Positions 1 through 9,839 are shown, counted from the stretch's first letter. The stretch is DNA of 64,000 bases from Paenibacillus sp. 1011MAR3C5 (GCF_003591485.1 NZ_QZCF01000005.1:62001-126000); one strand, 5' to 3'. Numbers and translations: made by a program. Notes: generated from the sequence alone by a model not told the origin.

Positions 1-1
1 G

Positions 2-1384
2 GGAGCGCGTGTACTCGCGTTGTTAATGCAAGGCGATGCGTTATTGCGTGGAGGACTTGCCGCAAGCGGCAACGGCAGTTCGGCAGGTGCCGCTGCCGCA
101 CAAGGACAAGGTCAGCCGGCTGCTGCGCCTGCGCAGCCAGCTGTTCCAGGGCAAGCTGCACAAGCTCTGACACCGAATGCCTCCCAGTCTGCAGCGCAGA
201 GTGCAGCGCAAGTTACCGGGCAGAGTGCAGCGCAAGCCGCTGCCGGAGGGATGAGCGGGGCTCTTGCAGGACAAGCAGCCGCAACCCAGTCTACAGCACC
301 GGCTGCCGGCACCAACTGGCTTGGCGGCATGATGAAATGGCTTGGCGTCGATCATGAGCTGCAGCTTGCGAAGGCGGCGACCACGGTAGATGCCAGCGGG
401 CAGCAGGGGTCAGCGCAGGCCTCTAAGCAAGCTGCATCCGATACGGGGGTTTTGCGTCCTCAAGCCGGAGCGGCTGGCGGACAGCCTCAAAGCGCAGCTC
501 CAGGTCAGGCAGCGTCTGTGGCGGGTGGTGTCGATGGAGAAGCGCCAGCTACCCTCCCGGCGCGGACGGAACAGCCAATGGCGGGACTGCGAAGCGATAC
601 CGCTGCACTATCGGCAAGAAGCGCGGAAGCGGGCGCCACAGAAGCGGGAAGAGGACAAGCGGCTTCGGTGCAACCTGTTTCGCAGCAACCTCAACAGGGT
701 TTACAGTCGGTTCAAGCAACGATGACGGATGCGGCGAGTCGCGGAGATCAGACCCCTGCGTCATCGCAGCCTGTCCAACATGCAGCCGCAGCACCTTCAA
801 GCGCGGTGCCGACGGAGACATTGAAAAACGCACTGCTCACCCTTATGCAGGCAAGCGATATGCCGCCAGCGATCAAGGAGACAGCTCAGCAGCTAATCCA
901 TCAGATTACCGGACAGCAGCTTTTGCTCACGCCGGAGCGCAATAGCTCTGTGTTCACCCATGTGACGATGTTCATTCCGCTTAAAGATGCTGAAGGCGGA
1001 ACAACAGCATCCGTTCATATCCAGACCCGTCGCGGCAAAAGAGGGGAGCTGGACGCGGATAATTGCCGCCTTCTGTTCAATCTCTCCATGGCGTCGCTAG
1101 GCGATACGCTGGTGGATGTGAACGTAACCGACAAAATCGTCAGCTTGAACATATGGAATGACCATCCTGCAATAGCGGATCTGATCGAGGGCTCGCGCAA
1201 CGATATTGCCGAGCGGCTCCAGGGCACGGGGTATCAGCTGCTGTCGCTGCGCACTACTCCTCTGCCTAATCGGGAAGCAGGAGAGGAGCAGGCCATTGCG
1301 GCTAAGGATAAGAAACAGCAGGCACCGCCAGATCTTGCGCAATTCGCCTCCACGCGATACAAAGGAGTGGATTACCGGATATGA
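2..1384 (+). CDS. FliK-like hook-length-control-type protein (YlqG-like), 5' end outside window
   Basis: The frame is open to the window edge, so the true start is probably upstream; the first possible start inside is TTG at 20. The first two thirds are low-complexity, rich in Ala, Gln, Ser and Gly, as in the disordered N-terminal part of FliK. The last 160 or so residues look folded and resemble the FliK C-terminal (Flg_hook) domain, with LLLTPE near its start and alternating hydrophobic strands. It overlaps the next gene, an FlhB C-domain homologue, by an ATGA, which supports a partnership like FliK with FlhB. In B. subtilis this place is held by ylqG. The protein ends in RYKGVDYRI. The function is inferred from similarity and context only. 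Confidence 0.7.
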   Translation, partial: GARVLALLMQGDALLRGGLAASGNGSSAGAAAAQGQGQPAAAPAQPAVPGQAAQALTPNASQSAAQSAAQVTGQSAAQAAAGGMSGALAGQAAATQSTAPAAGTNWLGGMMKWLGVDHELQLAKAATTVDASGQQGSAQASKQAASDTGVLRPQAGAAGGQPQSAAPGQAASVAGGVDGEAPATLPARTEQPMAGLRSDTAALSARSAEAGATEAGRGQAASVQPVSQQPQQGLQSVQATMTDAASRGDQTPASSQPVQHAAAAPSSAVPTETLKNALLTLMQASDMPPAIKETAQQLIHQITGQQLLLTPERNSSVFTHVTMFIPLKDAEGGTTASVHIQTRRGKRGELDADNCRLLFNLSMASLGDTLVDVNVTDKIVSLNIWNDHPAIADLIEGSRNDIAERLQGTGYQLLSLRTTPLPNREAGEEQAIAAKDKKQQAPPDLAQFASTRYKGVDYRI

Positions 1385-1695
1385 GCACGGAGAACGAAGG
1401 CAAGGACAAGCCCGCGCCTATGCGGAAGGCTGTAGCGCTTAAGTATGAGCCTGGCGGCGACCGGACTGCTCCGGTGCTTGTGGCTAAAGGGCAAGGACTA
1501 ATAGCAGATCGTATTCTGGAGAAGGCCAAGGAAAGCGGAGTGCCGGTTCAAGAGGACTCGTCGCTAGTTGAAGTGCTGTCCAAGCTGGATGTAGATCAAG
1601 AGATACCGCCAGAGCTGTATGCTTTGGTTGCAGAGATATTGACCTTTGTCTATCAGTCGGACCGGAGAGCGAAGGAGATGACCGATGAGCGCTAA
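1381..1695 (+). CDS. Free-standing FlhB C-terminal domain homologue (EscU/YscU/HrcU family, YlqH-like)
   Basis: A 104-residue protein that matches only the cytoplasmic C-terminal part of FlhB. The stretch AVALKYEPG (about residues 17-25) aligns with the sequence just after the self-cleavage site of FlhB. The conserved end, with PELYALVAEILTFVYQ, is also present. There is no membrane domain, and the NPTH cleavage motif is replaced by sequence at the N-terminus, so it resembles a pre-cleaved FlhB-CC fragment. The start overlaps the upstream stop by ATGA. FlhB C domains control substrate switching in flagellar export; whether this one acts on flagella is unknown. Full-length FlhB is encoded at 31239-32324. 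Confidence 0.85.
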   Translation: MSTENEGKDKPAPMRKAVALKYEPGGDRTAPVLVAKGQGLIADRILEKAKESGVPVQEDSSLVEVLSKLDVDQEIPPELYALVAEILTFVYQSDRRAKEMTDER

Positions 1696-2056
1696 TCGCC
1701 AGCGAATAGGCCGGATCGGGGAGGCGGAGGCCAAGCGGCGCCTGGAGCTTGGGGGTTATGCTATTCTGGCTGCCAATTGGCGTACGAGGCAGGGAGAGCT
1801 TGACTTGGTTGCCAAAGACGGAGAGCGGATTGTCTTTGTCGAGGTCAGGTCGCGCAGCGCTGCCAGCAGCGGCAGATACGGGACGGCTGCGGAATCAGTC
1901 GATCCCCGCAAGCAGAGGCAGGTTCGAATGCTTGCGCAGAAGTATATGCAAATGACGAACCGACATGAGGCCGCCATGCGATTCGATGTGATTGCCGTTA
2001 CAATCGGTGCTGATGATACGATTGCCGAGTATAGACATTATGAAGCCGCATTCTGA
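1685..2056 (+). CDS. yraN: YraN family (UPF0102) endonuclease-like protein
   Basis: A 123-residue protein of the UPF0102 family with a predicted restriction-endonuclease-like fold. It shows GEAEAKRRLELGGY near the N-terminus, GELD at 37-40 and FVEVR at 51-55. The D of GELD and the E and R of FVEVR fit the D-ExK-like metal site of this fold. The ATG start lies inside the last 11 bases of the upstream gene, so the two are probably co-translated. The cellular role is poorly defined; links to DNA repair or recombination are suggested for the family. It converges with comM, and I see no strong terminator between them. Confidence 0.9.
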   Translation: MSANRQRIGRIGEAEAKRRLELGGYAILAANWRTRQGELDLVAKDGERIVFVEVRSRSAASSGRYGTAAESVDPRKQRQVRMLAQKYMQMTNRHEAAMRFDVIAVTIGADDTIAEYRHYEAAF

Positions 2057-2155
2057 TCCGGGGAACATTCTCTATCGGGTTCATGATGCGGCTTTGTGGC
2101 TATATAAATTCTTTTCTGAATCGACTGAGCCTGCTGATCTGCAAGAGGATGATAG

Positions 2156-3715
2156 TCAGGTTATACGAGCATCCATCCGCCGATATTGAATCGCTTCCGC
2201 CACATGCTCGGCCTCAACTGAATCGCTGTTCTCGATATCGGCGATCGTCCTTGCGAGTTTGAGCAATCGGTCATAGGCGCGCATGCTGATGCCCAGAATC
2301 TGAAATGCATTCTCCAGCAGCTTATGGGCGTCCGGCTTCAGCATAGCCGTCTTGCGCAATCCCTCGCCAAAAAGCTCGCCGTTCGTCATGGCGCCCCACT
2401 TTCGGTTCCTTTCCAGCTGGATGAAGCGCGCGGCAGCCACTTTGCCTCTCAACTCGGCAGTTGAGCAACCGGATTCATTCCCTGGCTTCTCGAAGGAGAC
2501 TGGCCTTGGTACTTCGATATGCAGGTCGAGGCGGTCGAGCAGCGGGCCGGACAGCTTGGAACGGTAGCGCGCGATTGCCGGGGCGCTGCAGGTGCATCGC
2601 TTTTCTCCATAATCATGCCCGTAGTAACCGCATGGACACGGGTTATAGGATGCGGCAAGCATGATGTTGGCAGGGAACCGGACCGTAGCTCTGGCTCTCG
2701 CGATCGAGACGATCCGGTCCTCAAGCGGCTGTCTTAACAGTTCCAGCACCATTCGAGGGAATTCAGGGAGCTCATCCAGAAACAAGATGCCGCGATGCGC
2801 GAGCGTGACTTCGCCCGGCTTCGGTATCGAGCCGCCGCCTATCAGACCGCCGGACGAGGTGCTGTGATGAGGCGCCCGGAAGGGAGGGCGGTCTATTAAT
2901 CCGTTTGTTCCTTCCGGCAGCTTGCCGGCAACGCTGTATATTTTGGTTACTTCCAAGGCTTCCTGCTCGGTCAGGGGCGGCAGGATGCCCGGCAGCCGCC
3001 GGATCATCATGGTCTTGCCGGTACCCGGTGGACCGCACAGCAGGATGTTATGCTTGCCTGCAGCGGCGATGAGCATAGCCCGCTTGGCCTGGTGCTGGCC
3101 GATAATGTCGGCGAAGTCCTCGCGGTCCGGACTTTGTTCGCCTGGATCGGATTCAGGTATTGAATGGTCCATCTCGGAGGTGTCATTGAACTGATCCCAG
3201 TACGTGGCATAGCCGCTCTTCGGCTTCAACTCATGCAGGTGGGACAGGGCGAAAATTTGAATGCCGGATATCCAGGCGGCTTCCTTCCGATTGGCAATCG
3301 GAAGCAGTACACGTCTGATCCTCATCCGCTTGGCCTGCTCCAGCATCGCGAGTACGCCCGTAACCGGCTTGATGCCACCGTTCAGGGACAATTCTCCGAT
3401 TAGCAAGGCTCCCTCCAAGAGCCCGGAATCCAGCTGCCCGCTTGCTGCGAGAATGCCGGCTGCAATCGCCAGGTCGAAGGCCGTTCCTTCCTTCCGCAGA
3501 TCGGCTGGAGCCAGGTTGACCGTAATGCGGTCCATCGGGAACGTGAAACCGCTGTTTTTCAGCGCGGCCCTGACTCGCTCCACCGATTCCCGGACAGCGG
3601 GATCTGGGAGTCCAACCACGCTCACTTGTGGCAAGCCGCTGCTAATATCGACCTCTACCGAAATGCTCTTGCCTTCCACGCCGATTACGCTAGCGCTGTG
3701 CATGATGCTGAACAA
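2156..3715 (-). CDS. comM: YifB/ComM family Mg-chelatase-like AAA+ ATPase
   Basis: A 519-residue AAA+ protein. The N-terminal 170 residues form a Lon-protease-like fold that starts close to the family norm (SASVIGVEG, then VDISSGLP). Walker A GPPGTGKT is at 228-235, the Walker B region reads LFLDELPEF, and a Cys cluster around NPCPCGYYG follows. In Gram-negative bacteria ComM is a branch-migration helicase used in transformation; dprA nearby fits a DNA-uptake role. The start chosen is TTG at 3715, eight bases after GGAGGT, which gives the same N-terminal length as homologues. The ATG four codons further in (3703) is less well placed. The open frame continues upstream without a ribosome site. 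Its promoter and an SD-covering hairpin are listed separately. Confidence 0.93.
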   Translation of the reverse strand: MFSIMHSASVIGVEGKSISVEVDISSGLPQVSVVGLPDPAVRESVERVRAALKNSGFTFPMDRITVNLAPADLRKEGTAFDLAIAAGILAASGQLDSGLLEGALLIGELSLNGGIKPVTGVLAMLEQAKRMRIRRVLLPIANRKEAAWISGIQIFALSHLHELKPKSGYATYWDQFNDTSEMDHSIPESDPGEQSPDREDFADIIGQHQAKRAMLIAAAGKHNILLCGPPGTGKTMMIRRLPGILPPLTEQEALEVTKIYSVAGKLPEGTNGLIDRPPFRAPHHSTSSGGLIGGGSIPKPGEVTLAHRGILFLDELPEFPRMVLELLRQPLEDRIVSIARARATVRFPANIMLAASYNPCPCGYYGHDYGEKRCTCSAPAIARYRSKLSGPLLDRLDLHIEVPRPVSFEKPGNESGCSTAELRGKVAAARFIQLERNRKWGAMTNGELFGEGLRKTAMLKPDAHKLLENAFQILGISMRAYDRLLKLARTIADIENSDSVEAEHVAEAIQYRRMDARIT

Positions 3716-3717
3716 TA

Positions 3718-3762
3718 AAAAGCACCTCCATTGACGGTTAAGTCCATCACGAAGGTGCTTCC
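3718..3762 (-). promoter_or_regulatory. Leader hairpin covering the comM Shine-Dalgarno
   Basis: In the comM transcript, 5' arm GGAAGCACCTTC (3762-3751) can pair with 3' arm GGAGGTGCTTTT (3729-3718) over 12 positions, three of them G-U, around a 21-base loop. The 3' arm contains the whole GGAGGT ribosome-binding site. This would hide the site unless the stem is opened. It lies inside the roughly 70-base leader expected from the promoter at 3794-3822. Confidence 0.55.
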
Positions 3763-3793
3763 TCACGTATCTCATTTCATTCGATTGATTCTT

Positions 3794-3822
3794 ATCATAG
3801 CGGCATGGGACAGTGCTGTCAA
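3794..3822 (-). promoter_or_regulatory. Predicted SigA promoter for comM
   Basis: On the - strand there is TTGACA (3822-3817), a 17-base spacer, and TATGAT (3799-3794). The -35 box is perfect and the -10 has one mismatch. Transcription would begin near 3787. Together with the sucC promoter on the other strand it accounts for most of the 315-base gap between comM and sucC. Confidence 0.7.
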
Positions 3823-3964
3823 TAACAGTCTGCCCTGCGATTAAAAGACATCGAATAGGCCATACTAGTTGGCGTAAGTCGGCTTTGATCTCATTTTGAG
3901 ATGATATCCATATCAAAAAAGTTTGCGCTTTCAGGGAAAAACTAAGGAACTGGACAAGGAAAAG

Positions 3965-3973
3965 TGCTACAAT
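3965..3973 (+). promoter_or_regulatory. Possible extended -10 promoter for sucC
   Basis: TGC followed by TACAAT (3968-3973) has the form of an extended -10 element, 57 bases before the sucC start. No good -35 hexamer sits 16-18 bases upstream, so this is a tentative call. Confidence 0.4.
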
Positions 3974-4030
3974 GATAAAGGTTTGTGTACATATGACTGA
4001 TTCGAGTCTGTGAAATGGAGGATTTCAACA

Positions 4031-5191
4031 ATGAATATCCATGAGTATCAAGGCAAAGCGGTGCTGAAACAGTATGGTGTAGTCGTGCCGGAGGGCAAAG
4101 TCGCATTCTCCGTTGACGAAGCTGTCGAAGCGGCACAAGCGCTAGGAACACCGGTGGTTGTCGTGAAGGCGCAAATCCACGCAGGCGGCCGCGGTAAAGC
4201 GGGCGGCGTTAAAGTAGCCAAAAACTTGGACGAGGTTCGCGCGTACGCGAGCGAAATCCTGGGCAAGGTGCTTGTGACTCATCAAACGGGTCCGGAAGGC
4301 AAAGAAGTAAAACGTCTTCTGATCGAGCAAGGCTGCGATATTAAGAAAGAATACTATATTGGCGTCGTACTGGATCGCGGCACAGGCCGCGTGACGATGA
4401 TGGCTTCCGAAGAGGGCGGCACGGAGATTGAAGAAGTAGCCGAGCATTCCCCTGAGAAAATTTTCAAAGAAGTCATCGATCCGGCTGTCGGCATGCAAGC
4501 TTTCCAAGCGCGCAAGCTGGCTTACGCGATCAATATTCCAAGCGAGCTTGTGAACAAAGCAGTGAAGTTCATGCTGGCTCTATACACAGCTTTCATCGAG
4601 AAAGACTGCTCGATCGCCGAGATCAATCCGCTTGTTGTAACGGGCGATGGCAATGTTATGGCGCTTGACGCGAAGCTGAACTTCGATTCCAATGCGCTCT
4701 ATCGCCAAAAAGAAATTCTTGAGCTTCGCGATCTGGAAGAAGAAGACGCAAAAGAAATCGAAGCGTCCAAATACGATCTTAGCTATATTGCGCTAGATGG
4801 CAACATCGGCTGTATGGTTAACGGCGCAGGCCTTGCTATGGCTACAATGGACATTATCAAATACTATGGCGGCGACCCGGCGAACTTCCTGGACGTAGGG
4901 GGCGGTGCTACAAAAGAGAAAGTTACGGAAGCTTTCAAAATCATCCTGTCTGACGAGAAAGTAAAAGGTATTTTCGTCAACATTTTCGGCGGCATCATGA
5001 GATGCGACGTTATCGCGGAAGGCGTTATTGCGGCTGCAAAAGAGCTTGGCCTTGACCGTCCGCTTGTCGTTCGCCTTGAAGGCACGAACGTTGAGCTTGG
5101 CAAGAAGCTGCTGAACGAATCCGGCCTGAACATCGTCGCAGCTGATTCTATGGCTGACGGCGCGCAAAAAATTGTCGCACTCGTAAAATAA
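4031..5191 (+). CDS. sucC: Succinate-CoA ligase (ADP-forming) beta subunit
   Basis: A 386-residue ATP-grasp protein that joins SucD to interconvert succinyl-CoA, ADP and phosphate with succinate, CoA and ATP in the TCA cycle. The N-terminus MNIHEYQGK is typical. The glycine-rich nucleotide loop [10 protein letters not shown] lies near residue 50, and the C-terminal CoA-ligase part carries [15 protein letters not shown] and [10 protein letters not shown]. The ATG at 4031 follows GGAGG by nine bases; the longer frame from 4010 lacks a ribosome site. Length equals the usual 385-388 residues. It is followed by sucD after a 60-base gap holding a small hairpin. Confidence 0.98.
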   Translation: MNIHEYQGKAVLKQYGVVVPEGKVAFSVDEAVEAAQALGTPVVVVKAQIHAGGRGKAGGVKVAKNLDEVRAYASEILGKVLVTHQTGPEGKEVKRLLIEQGCDIKKEYYIGVVLDRGTGRVTMMASEEGGTEIEEVAEHSPEKIFKEVIDPAVGMQAFQARKLAYAINIPSELVNKAVKFMLALYTAFIEKDCSIAEINPLVVTGDGNVMALDAKLNFDSNALYRQKEILELRDLEEEDAKEIEASKYDLSYIALDGNIGCMVNGAGLAMATMDIIKYYGGDPANFLDVGGGATKEKVTEAFKIILSDEKVKGIFVNIFGGIMRCDVIAEGVIAAAKELGLDRPLVVRLEGTNVELGKKLLNESGLNIVAADSMADGAQKIVALVK

Positions 5192-5210
5192 AGCCGCTGA
5201 ACCTGCGGCT
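5192..5210 (+). other. Short hairpin between sucC and sucD
   Basis: AGCCGC (5192-5197) and GCGGCT (5205-5210) form a 6-bp stem with a 7-base loop right after the sucC stop. No U tract follows, so it is more likely to affect mRNA stability than termination. Confidence 0.4.
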
Positions 5211-5251
5211 GACGATACGCATACGAATTCAATCAGGGGATGTGAGTTAAG

Positions 5252-6184
5252 TTGAGTATTTTGGTCAATAAGGATACAAAGGTCATCACTCAAGGCATAA
5301 CAGGCAAAACTGGCATGTTCCATGCTAAGGGAGCTCTCGACTACGGCACGCAAATGGTAGGCGGCGTAACGCCTGGCAAAGGCGGCACGAACGTTGACAT
5401 TACGCTGGAGAACGGCTCCGTTGTTTCCCTGCCGGTATTCAATACAGTGGAGGAAGCCAAAAACGCAACGGGCGCTACGGCTTCCGTCATCTATGTTCCG
5501 CCTGCATTCGCAGCTGATTCCATCATGGAAGCCGTTGATGCTGAGCTGGATCTGGTCATCTGTATTACAGAAGGCATTCCGGTTCTGGACATGGTGAAAG
5601 TAAAGCGTTACATGGAAGGCAGCAAGACGGTTCTGATCGGGCCGAACTGCCCAGGCGTTATTACGCCAGGCGAATGCAAGATCGGCATCATGCCGGGCTA
5701 CATTCACTCCGTTGGCCATGTAGGTGTCATTTCCCGCTCCGGAACACTGACTTATGAGGCGGTTCATCAACTGACGACTCGCGGCATCGGTCAATCTTCT
5801 GCTGTCGGAATCGGCGGCGACCCGGTGAAGGGCTCTGAGTTCATTGATATTCTGAGCCGCTTCAACGACGACCCTGACACCTATGCGGTAATTATGATCG
5901 GCGAGATCGGCGGCACGGCTGAGGAAGAAGCAGCTGAGTGGATCAAGGCGAACATGAAGAAGCCGGTTGTAGGCTTCATCGGCGGCGCAACGGCGCCTCC
6001 GGGCAAACGTATGGGACATGCAGGCGCGATCATCTCCGGCGGCAAAGGTACAGCTGCTGAGAAAATCGCTACGCTGGAAGCTTGCGGCATCAAAGTAGCT
6101 CCAACTCCGTCCGAGATGGGCTCCACGCTGGTAAGCGTTCTGGAAGAGCAAGGCTTGCTTGAAAAGTGCATCACTCGCAAATAA
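5252..6184 (+). CDS. sucD: Succinate-CoA ligase (ADP-forming) alpha subunit
   Basis: A 310-residue alpha subunit. The N-terminal CoA-binding Rossmann domain begins with [24 protein letters not shown] follows in the middle, and the catalytic phospho-histidine sits in [10 protein letters not shown] at about residue 256. It works as a complex with SucC. The start is TTG at 5252 behind an AGGGGA site at about 12 bases, somewhat long; no better start exists. A strong rho-independent terminator follows within 20 bases, so sucCD forms a two-gene unit. Confidence 0.98.
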   Translation: MSILVNKDTKVITQGITGKTGMFHAKGALDYGTQMVGGVTPGKGGTNVDITLENGSVVSLPVFNTVEEAKNATGATASVIYVPPAFAADSIMEAVDAELDLVICITEGIPVLDMVKVKRYMEGSKTVLIGPNCPGVITPGECKIGIMPGYIHSVGHVGVISRSGTLTYEAVHQLTTRGIGQSSAVGIGGDPVKGSEFIDILSRFNDDPDTYAVIMIGEIGGTAEEEAAEWIKANMKKPVVGFIGGATAPPGKRMGHAGAIISGGKGTAAEKIATLEACGIKVAPTPSEMGSTLVSVLEEQGLLEKCITRK

Positions 6185-6202
6185 TTATATAAATGAAGGT
6201 AA

Positions 6203-6249
6203 GCAACCTTTGGACACCTTGTACGGTGTCTGGAGGTTGCTTTTTTTTT
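6203..6249 (+). terminator. Rho-independent terminator after sucD
   Basis: Arms 6203-6218 and 6225-6240 pair over 16 positions with a few central mismatches around loop TTGTAC and are followed by nine T residues. This is one of the clearest terminators in the window. Confidence 0.93.
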
Positions 6250-6418
6250 GTCTAGATGATTGTTTTTTCATTGACAGAATCACGGATTCACGCCGTGAAA
6301 GCATGGACGTCTGACCTGAGACGGCTTATAAATTTGGCGGCCGACTTGCATTCTGCTGCTCCGTAACGCACAATAGATAGGAATGCAGGCCGGCCCGAAA
6401 GAGATGAGGGCTGGTTAT

Positions 6419-7546
6419 ATGGATCTTGAGCATATGTTGCGCAGAAAAATGGTTATTTCCTTTTATGAGCTGCCAGGAATCGGCTGGCATGCCGTTGAGA
6501 AAGCGGTGCGTCATCAATTATGGCGCAAGCAAGCGTGGACACAACTAGAACTGCTGGGCATCGGTCTTAAGCAGGAACAAGCAGCGAAGGCTGAGCGTTT
6601 TTTCCGGGATGCTTCCTGGATGGAAGCGGCCGGGGGACGTTCAAATGAGGATGCTGATGATATCTCGGTGCTTACGCCATTCGACGAAGAATATCCCGCC
6701 GTACTGCTGGAGATCGCGCAGCCGCCTTGGGTGCTCTACGCCAAGGGGCGAGTGGAGCTGCTGGAGCGTCCTGCTGTTGCAATGGTTGGTACGCGAGTGC
6801 CGACAGCCTACGGCAGACATATGGCGTCTGCTATCGCCCAGGAGCTCTCTGAGGCGGGGGTTACAGTTGTGAGTGGTCTTGCTCGGGGGATTGACTCCAA
6901 AGCCCATGAAGCGGCAATGGAGGGCCCAGGAGGCACAATTGCCGTGCTGCCTACGCCAATAGATACCTGCTATCCAGCAGAGAACGCATCTTTATTCCGG
7001 CGGATCGCAGAAAGAGGGCTGCTTATATCGGAGACGCCGATCGGCACGAAGCTCCATCCCGGCCAATTTCATCAGCGCAATCGAATTATAGCGGCGCTCA
7101 GCCGAGCAACCATTGTCGTCGAAGGCGCCCGCAAAAGCGGCTCGCTGATTACAGCCAGCCACGCGCTTCAGATGGATCGCGAGCTTTTCGCAGTACCGGG
7201 ACAAATTACTTCTCCAAAAAGCGATGGGCCAAACGAGCTTATACGCGTGGGGAAAGCTCGATTGTTAAGCGAGACGCCGCAGTTATTTGACGAGCTACCT
7301 TGGCTGCTCGACCAGGCAAGTCCATATGCGGGCAGCAGCGCGCATGATTCAGCTAACCTGAAGTCGGAACCGCTTGAACCGGAGGAGCGCAAATTGATTG
7401 CGTTTTTGCAGGATCAGCCCCTTTCCATTAATGAATTGCACGAGCTGTCCGCTATTCCGTTTGGACATTTGAACGCACTTCTGCTAAATTTATGTATAAA
7501 ACGGAAAATCGAGCTTCAGCCCGGTTCCATATATATAGCATTGTAA
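6419..7546 (+). CDS. dprA: DNA-processing protein DprA
   Basis: A 375-residue DprA/Smf protein that loads RecA on incoming single-stranded DNA during transformation. It has an N-terminal SAM-like helical part (LPGIGWHAVEK) and a Rossmann core starting near VAMVGTRVPTAYG, with SGLARGIDSKAHEAAM, HQRNRIIAALS and EGARKSGSLITASHA. A C-terminal winged-helix region (LSINELHELSAIPFGHLNALL) is absent from the shorter 297-residue B. subtilis form. The ATG at 6419 is preceded by GAGGG at about nine bases; in-frame ATGs at 6383 and 6404 have poorer sites. It follows the sucD terminator and precedes topA by 28 bases. Confidence 0.95.
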   Translation: MDLEHMLRRKMVISFYELPGIGWHAVEKAVRHQLWRKQAWTQLELLGIGLKQEQAAKAERFFRDASWMEAAGGRSNEDADDISVLTPFDEEYPAVLLEIAQPPWVLYAKGRVELLERPAVAMVGTRVPTAYGRHMASAIAQELSEAGVTVVSGLARGIDSKAHEAAMEGPGGTIAVLPTPIDTCYPAENASLFRRIAERGLLISETPIGTKLHPGQFHQRNRIIAALSRATIVVEGARKSGSLITASHALQMDRELFAVPGQITSPKSDGPNELIRVGKARLLSETPQLFDELPWLLDQASPYAGSSAHDSANLKSEPLEPEERKLIAFLQDQPLSINELHELSAIPFGHLNALLLNLCIKRKIELQPGSIYIAL

Positions 7547-7574
7547 CTTGTCGTAGAGAGAGGAGGCACCTCGC

Positions 7575-9674
7575 ATGGCAGATTCATTAGTCATTGTCGA
7601 ATCACCGGCCAAAGCCAAAACGATTGGAAAGTATCTGGGCAGCAAATATATTGTAAAAGCGTCCATGGGTCATATCAGGGATTTGCCTAAGAGCCAGATC
7701 GGCGTCGAGGTCGAAAATGATTTCAATCCGAAATACATTACGATTCGCGGCAAGGGCAGCGTGCTGAAAGAATTGAAGGATGCCAGTAAAAAAGTGAAAA
7801 ACGTATTTCTTGCAGCTGACCCTGATCGCGAGGGAGAAGCGATAGCCTGGCATTTGGCCCACTACCTGGAGCTGAACGAAAAAGATACTTGCCGCGTTGT
7901 ATTTAATGAGATAACAAAACAAGCCGTTAAGGATGCATTCAAGAATCCGCGGAAAATCAATATGGATTTGGTTAATGCTCAGCAGGCAAGACGGATATTG
8001 GATCGTCTCGTAGGCTACAAGATCAGTCCTTTATTATGGAAGAAAGTCAAAAAAGGGCTTTCCGCTGGACGAGTGCAATCCGTTGCGGTGAAGCTTATTA
8101 TTGACCGTGAAAATGAGATTGACGCGTTCGTGCCGGAAGAATACTGGTCGATTACGGCAAAACTTAATCATGGCGGCGTTGCATTCGATGCAAAGTATCA
8201 TTCTATCCTTGGCGAGAAGCGGGAGCTTGGCAAAGAGGCGGATGTACAGGAAGTGCTGCAGGCTATGGGCGGCAGTCCGTTCACGGTTGCCGAAGTGAAA
8301 GAGAAGGAGCGCCTTCGCAATCCGGCTCCTCCGTTTATTACAAGCTCGCTTCAGCAGGAAGCGGCACGCAAGATCGGTTTCCGCGCCTCGAAGACGATGT
8401 CCGTAGCTCAGCAGCTGTATGAGGGTGTCGAGCTGGGGAAAGAAGGGACAGTAGGTCTTATTACGTATATGAGAACGGATTCGACCCGAATTTCGCCTGT
8501 AGCCCAAGAAGAAGCAAAAGAATTCATTATTGAGAAATACGGGCCAGATTACTTTCCGGAGCAGCCGCGGGTTTACACCAAGAAGAACAGCAATGCCCAA
8601 GACGCGCATGAAGCGATCCGACCAACATCGATCCATCGCGATCCGGAGACGATGAAGCCGTTTCTATCAAGAGATCAATTCCGATTGTATAAGCTGGTAT
8701 GGGAGCGTTTTGTTTCCAGTCAAATGTCCTCCGCTGTTCTCGATACGATGACTGTCGATCTGAAATCCGGCAAGACGGTATTCCGGGCTACCGGCTCCAA
8801 GGTGAAATTCGCTGGTTTTATGAAGGTGTACGTAGAAGGCAACGATGACGGCACGGTTGAAGAATACAAGTTTTTGCCGCAGCTTGCTGCTGGAGACGTT
8901 ATCCAGTCAGACAGCATCGATCCCAAGCAGCACTTCACGCAGCCGCCTCCAAGATATTCGGAGGCAAGGCTCGTCCGAACGCTTGAGGAGCTGGGCATTG
9001 GCCGTCCAAGTACTTACGCACCGACGCTGGAGACCATCCAGAAGCGCGGATATGTGGCAATTGAAGAGAAGAAGTTTATGCCGACAGAGCTTGGCGATCT
9101 GGTCATTCAGCTGATGGAGGAATTTTTCCCCGAGATTCTGGATGCAGAATTCACGGCTAACATGGAAGGCAACCTCGACCATGTCGAGGAAGGAACGGAA
9201 GATTGGGTAAAGGTACTTGCCAATTTCTACGACTCCTTCGAGAAGCGGCTTGAAGTTGCTGAAGAAGAGATGAAGGAAATTGAAATCCAGGATGAGGTAT
9301 CGGATGAGATCTGCGAGAAATGCGGCAGACACCTGGTGTATAAGATGGGACGCTTCGGCAAGTTTCTTGCATGCTCGGGCTTTCCGGAATGCCGCAATAC
9401 GAAGCCGATCGTCAAAGATATTGGTGTCGCTTGTCCGAAATGCGGCGAAGGCCATATTATCGAGCGGCGCAGCAAAAAAGGACGTATCTTCTACGGCTGC
9501 GATCAGTATCCGGGCTGCGATTATGTATCCTGGGATAAGCCGACCGGCAAGCCATGCCCGAATTGCGAGGCTATGCTGGTCGAGAAGCGAAACCGCAGCG
9601 GCGTGAAGCTGCAATGCGTTTCCTGCGATTATTCGGAGGAAGTGCAGGATGAGGATCAGGAAGAAGAAGCGTAG
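7575..9674 (+). CDS. topA: DNA topoisomerase I
   Basis: A 699-residue type IA topoisomerase that relaxes negative supercoils. The N-terminal TOPRIM domain starts with [18 protein letters not shown] and includes [15 protein letters not shown]. The active-site tyrosine is Tyr298 in [12 protein letters not shown]. The C-terminus carries three zinc ribbons: CEKCGRHL to [15 protein letters not shown] to GCDY, and CPNCEAM to CVSCDY. The ATG at 7575 follows GGAGG. Length matches the 691-residue B. subtilis protein. Downstream lies a long non-coding gap instead of the usual close spacing to trmFO. Confidence 0.98.
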   Translation: MADSLVIVESPAKAKTIGKYLGSKYIVKASMGHIRDLPKSQIGVEVENDFNPKYITIRGKGSVLKELKDASKKVKNVFLAADPDREGEAIAWHLAHYLELNEKDTCRVVFNEITKQAVKDAFKNPRKINMDLVNAQQARRILDRLVGYKISPLLWKKVKKGLSAGRVQSVAVKLIIDRENEIDAFVPEEYWSITAKLNHGGVAFDAKYHSILGEKRELGKEADVQEVLQAMGGSPFTVAEVKEKERLRNPAPPFITSSLQQEAARKIGFRASKTMSVAQQLYEGVELGKEGTVGLITYMRTDSTRISPVAQEEAKEFIIEKYGPDYFPEQPRVYTKKNSNAQDAHEAIRPTSIHRDPETMKPFLSRDQFRLYKLVWERFVSSQMSSAVLDTMTVDLKSGKTVFRATGSKVKFAGFMKVYVEGNDDGTVEEYKFLPQLAAGDVIQSDSIDPKQHFTQPPPRYSEARLVRTLEELGIGRPSTYAPTLETIQKRGYVAIEEKKFMPTELGDLVIQLMEEFFPEILDAEFTANMEGNLDHVEEGTEDWVKVLANFYDSFEKRLEVAEEEMKEIEIQDEVSDEICEKCGRHLVYKMGRFGKFLACSGFPECRNTKPIVKDIGVACPKCGEGHIIERRSKKGRIFYGCDQYPGCDYVSWDKPTGKPCPNCEAMLVEKRNRSGVKLQCVSCDYSEEVQDEDQEEEA

Positions 9675-9839
9675 GGCCTGTATAATGGCTCGGCGCTGAC
9701 TTGCATATCGCACACACGTAACCACACGTCCTCCCTTCATCAGGGAGGATGATGTTGTTTGAAGGACTTCCTCGGCTCTGGCACAGGAGTCCATTATTTA
9801 CCTATCAAACGCACTTATAAATCGCTAGTTGATGTTAAA

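Noticed and set aside
2042..2090. AAGCCGCAT/ATGCGGCTT inverted repeat as a terminator after yraN
   Set aside because: The loop is over 30 bases and no T run follows on either strand; the left arm is within yraN coding sequence.
4793..6151. A 452-codon - strand frame spanning sucC and sucD
   Set aside because: It is antisense to two conserved genes; the Cys/Arg/His-rich translation is typical of a shadow frame.
6271..6300. TTGACA and a TCACGG/CCGTGA inverted repeat as a dprA promoter-operator
   Set aside because: No acceptable -10 lies 16-18 bases after TTGACA, so a promoter call is not supported.
9731..9749. CCTCCCT/AGGGAGG hairpin as the topA terminator
   Set aside because: The stem is good but the following ATGATGTTGTTTG is a poor T tract, so I list it only as part of the gap description.
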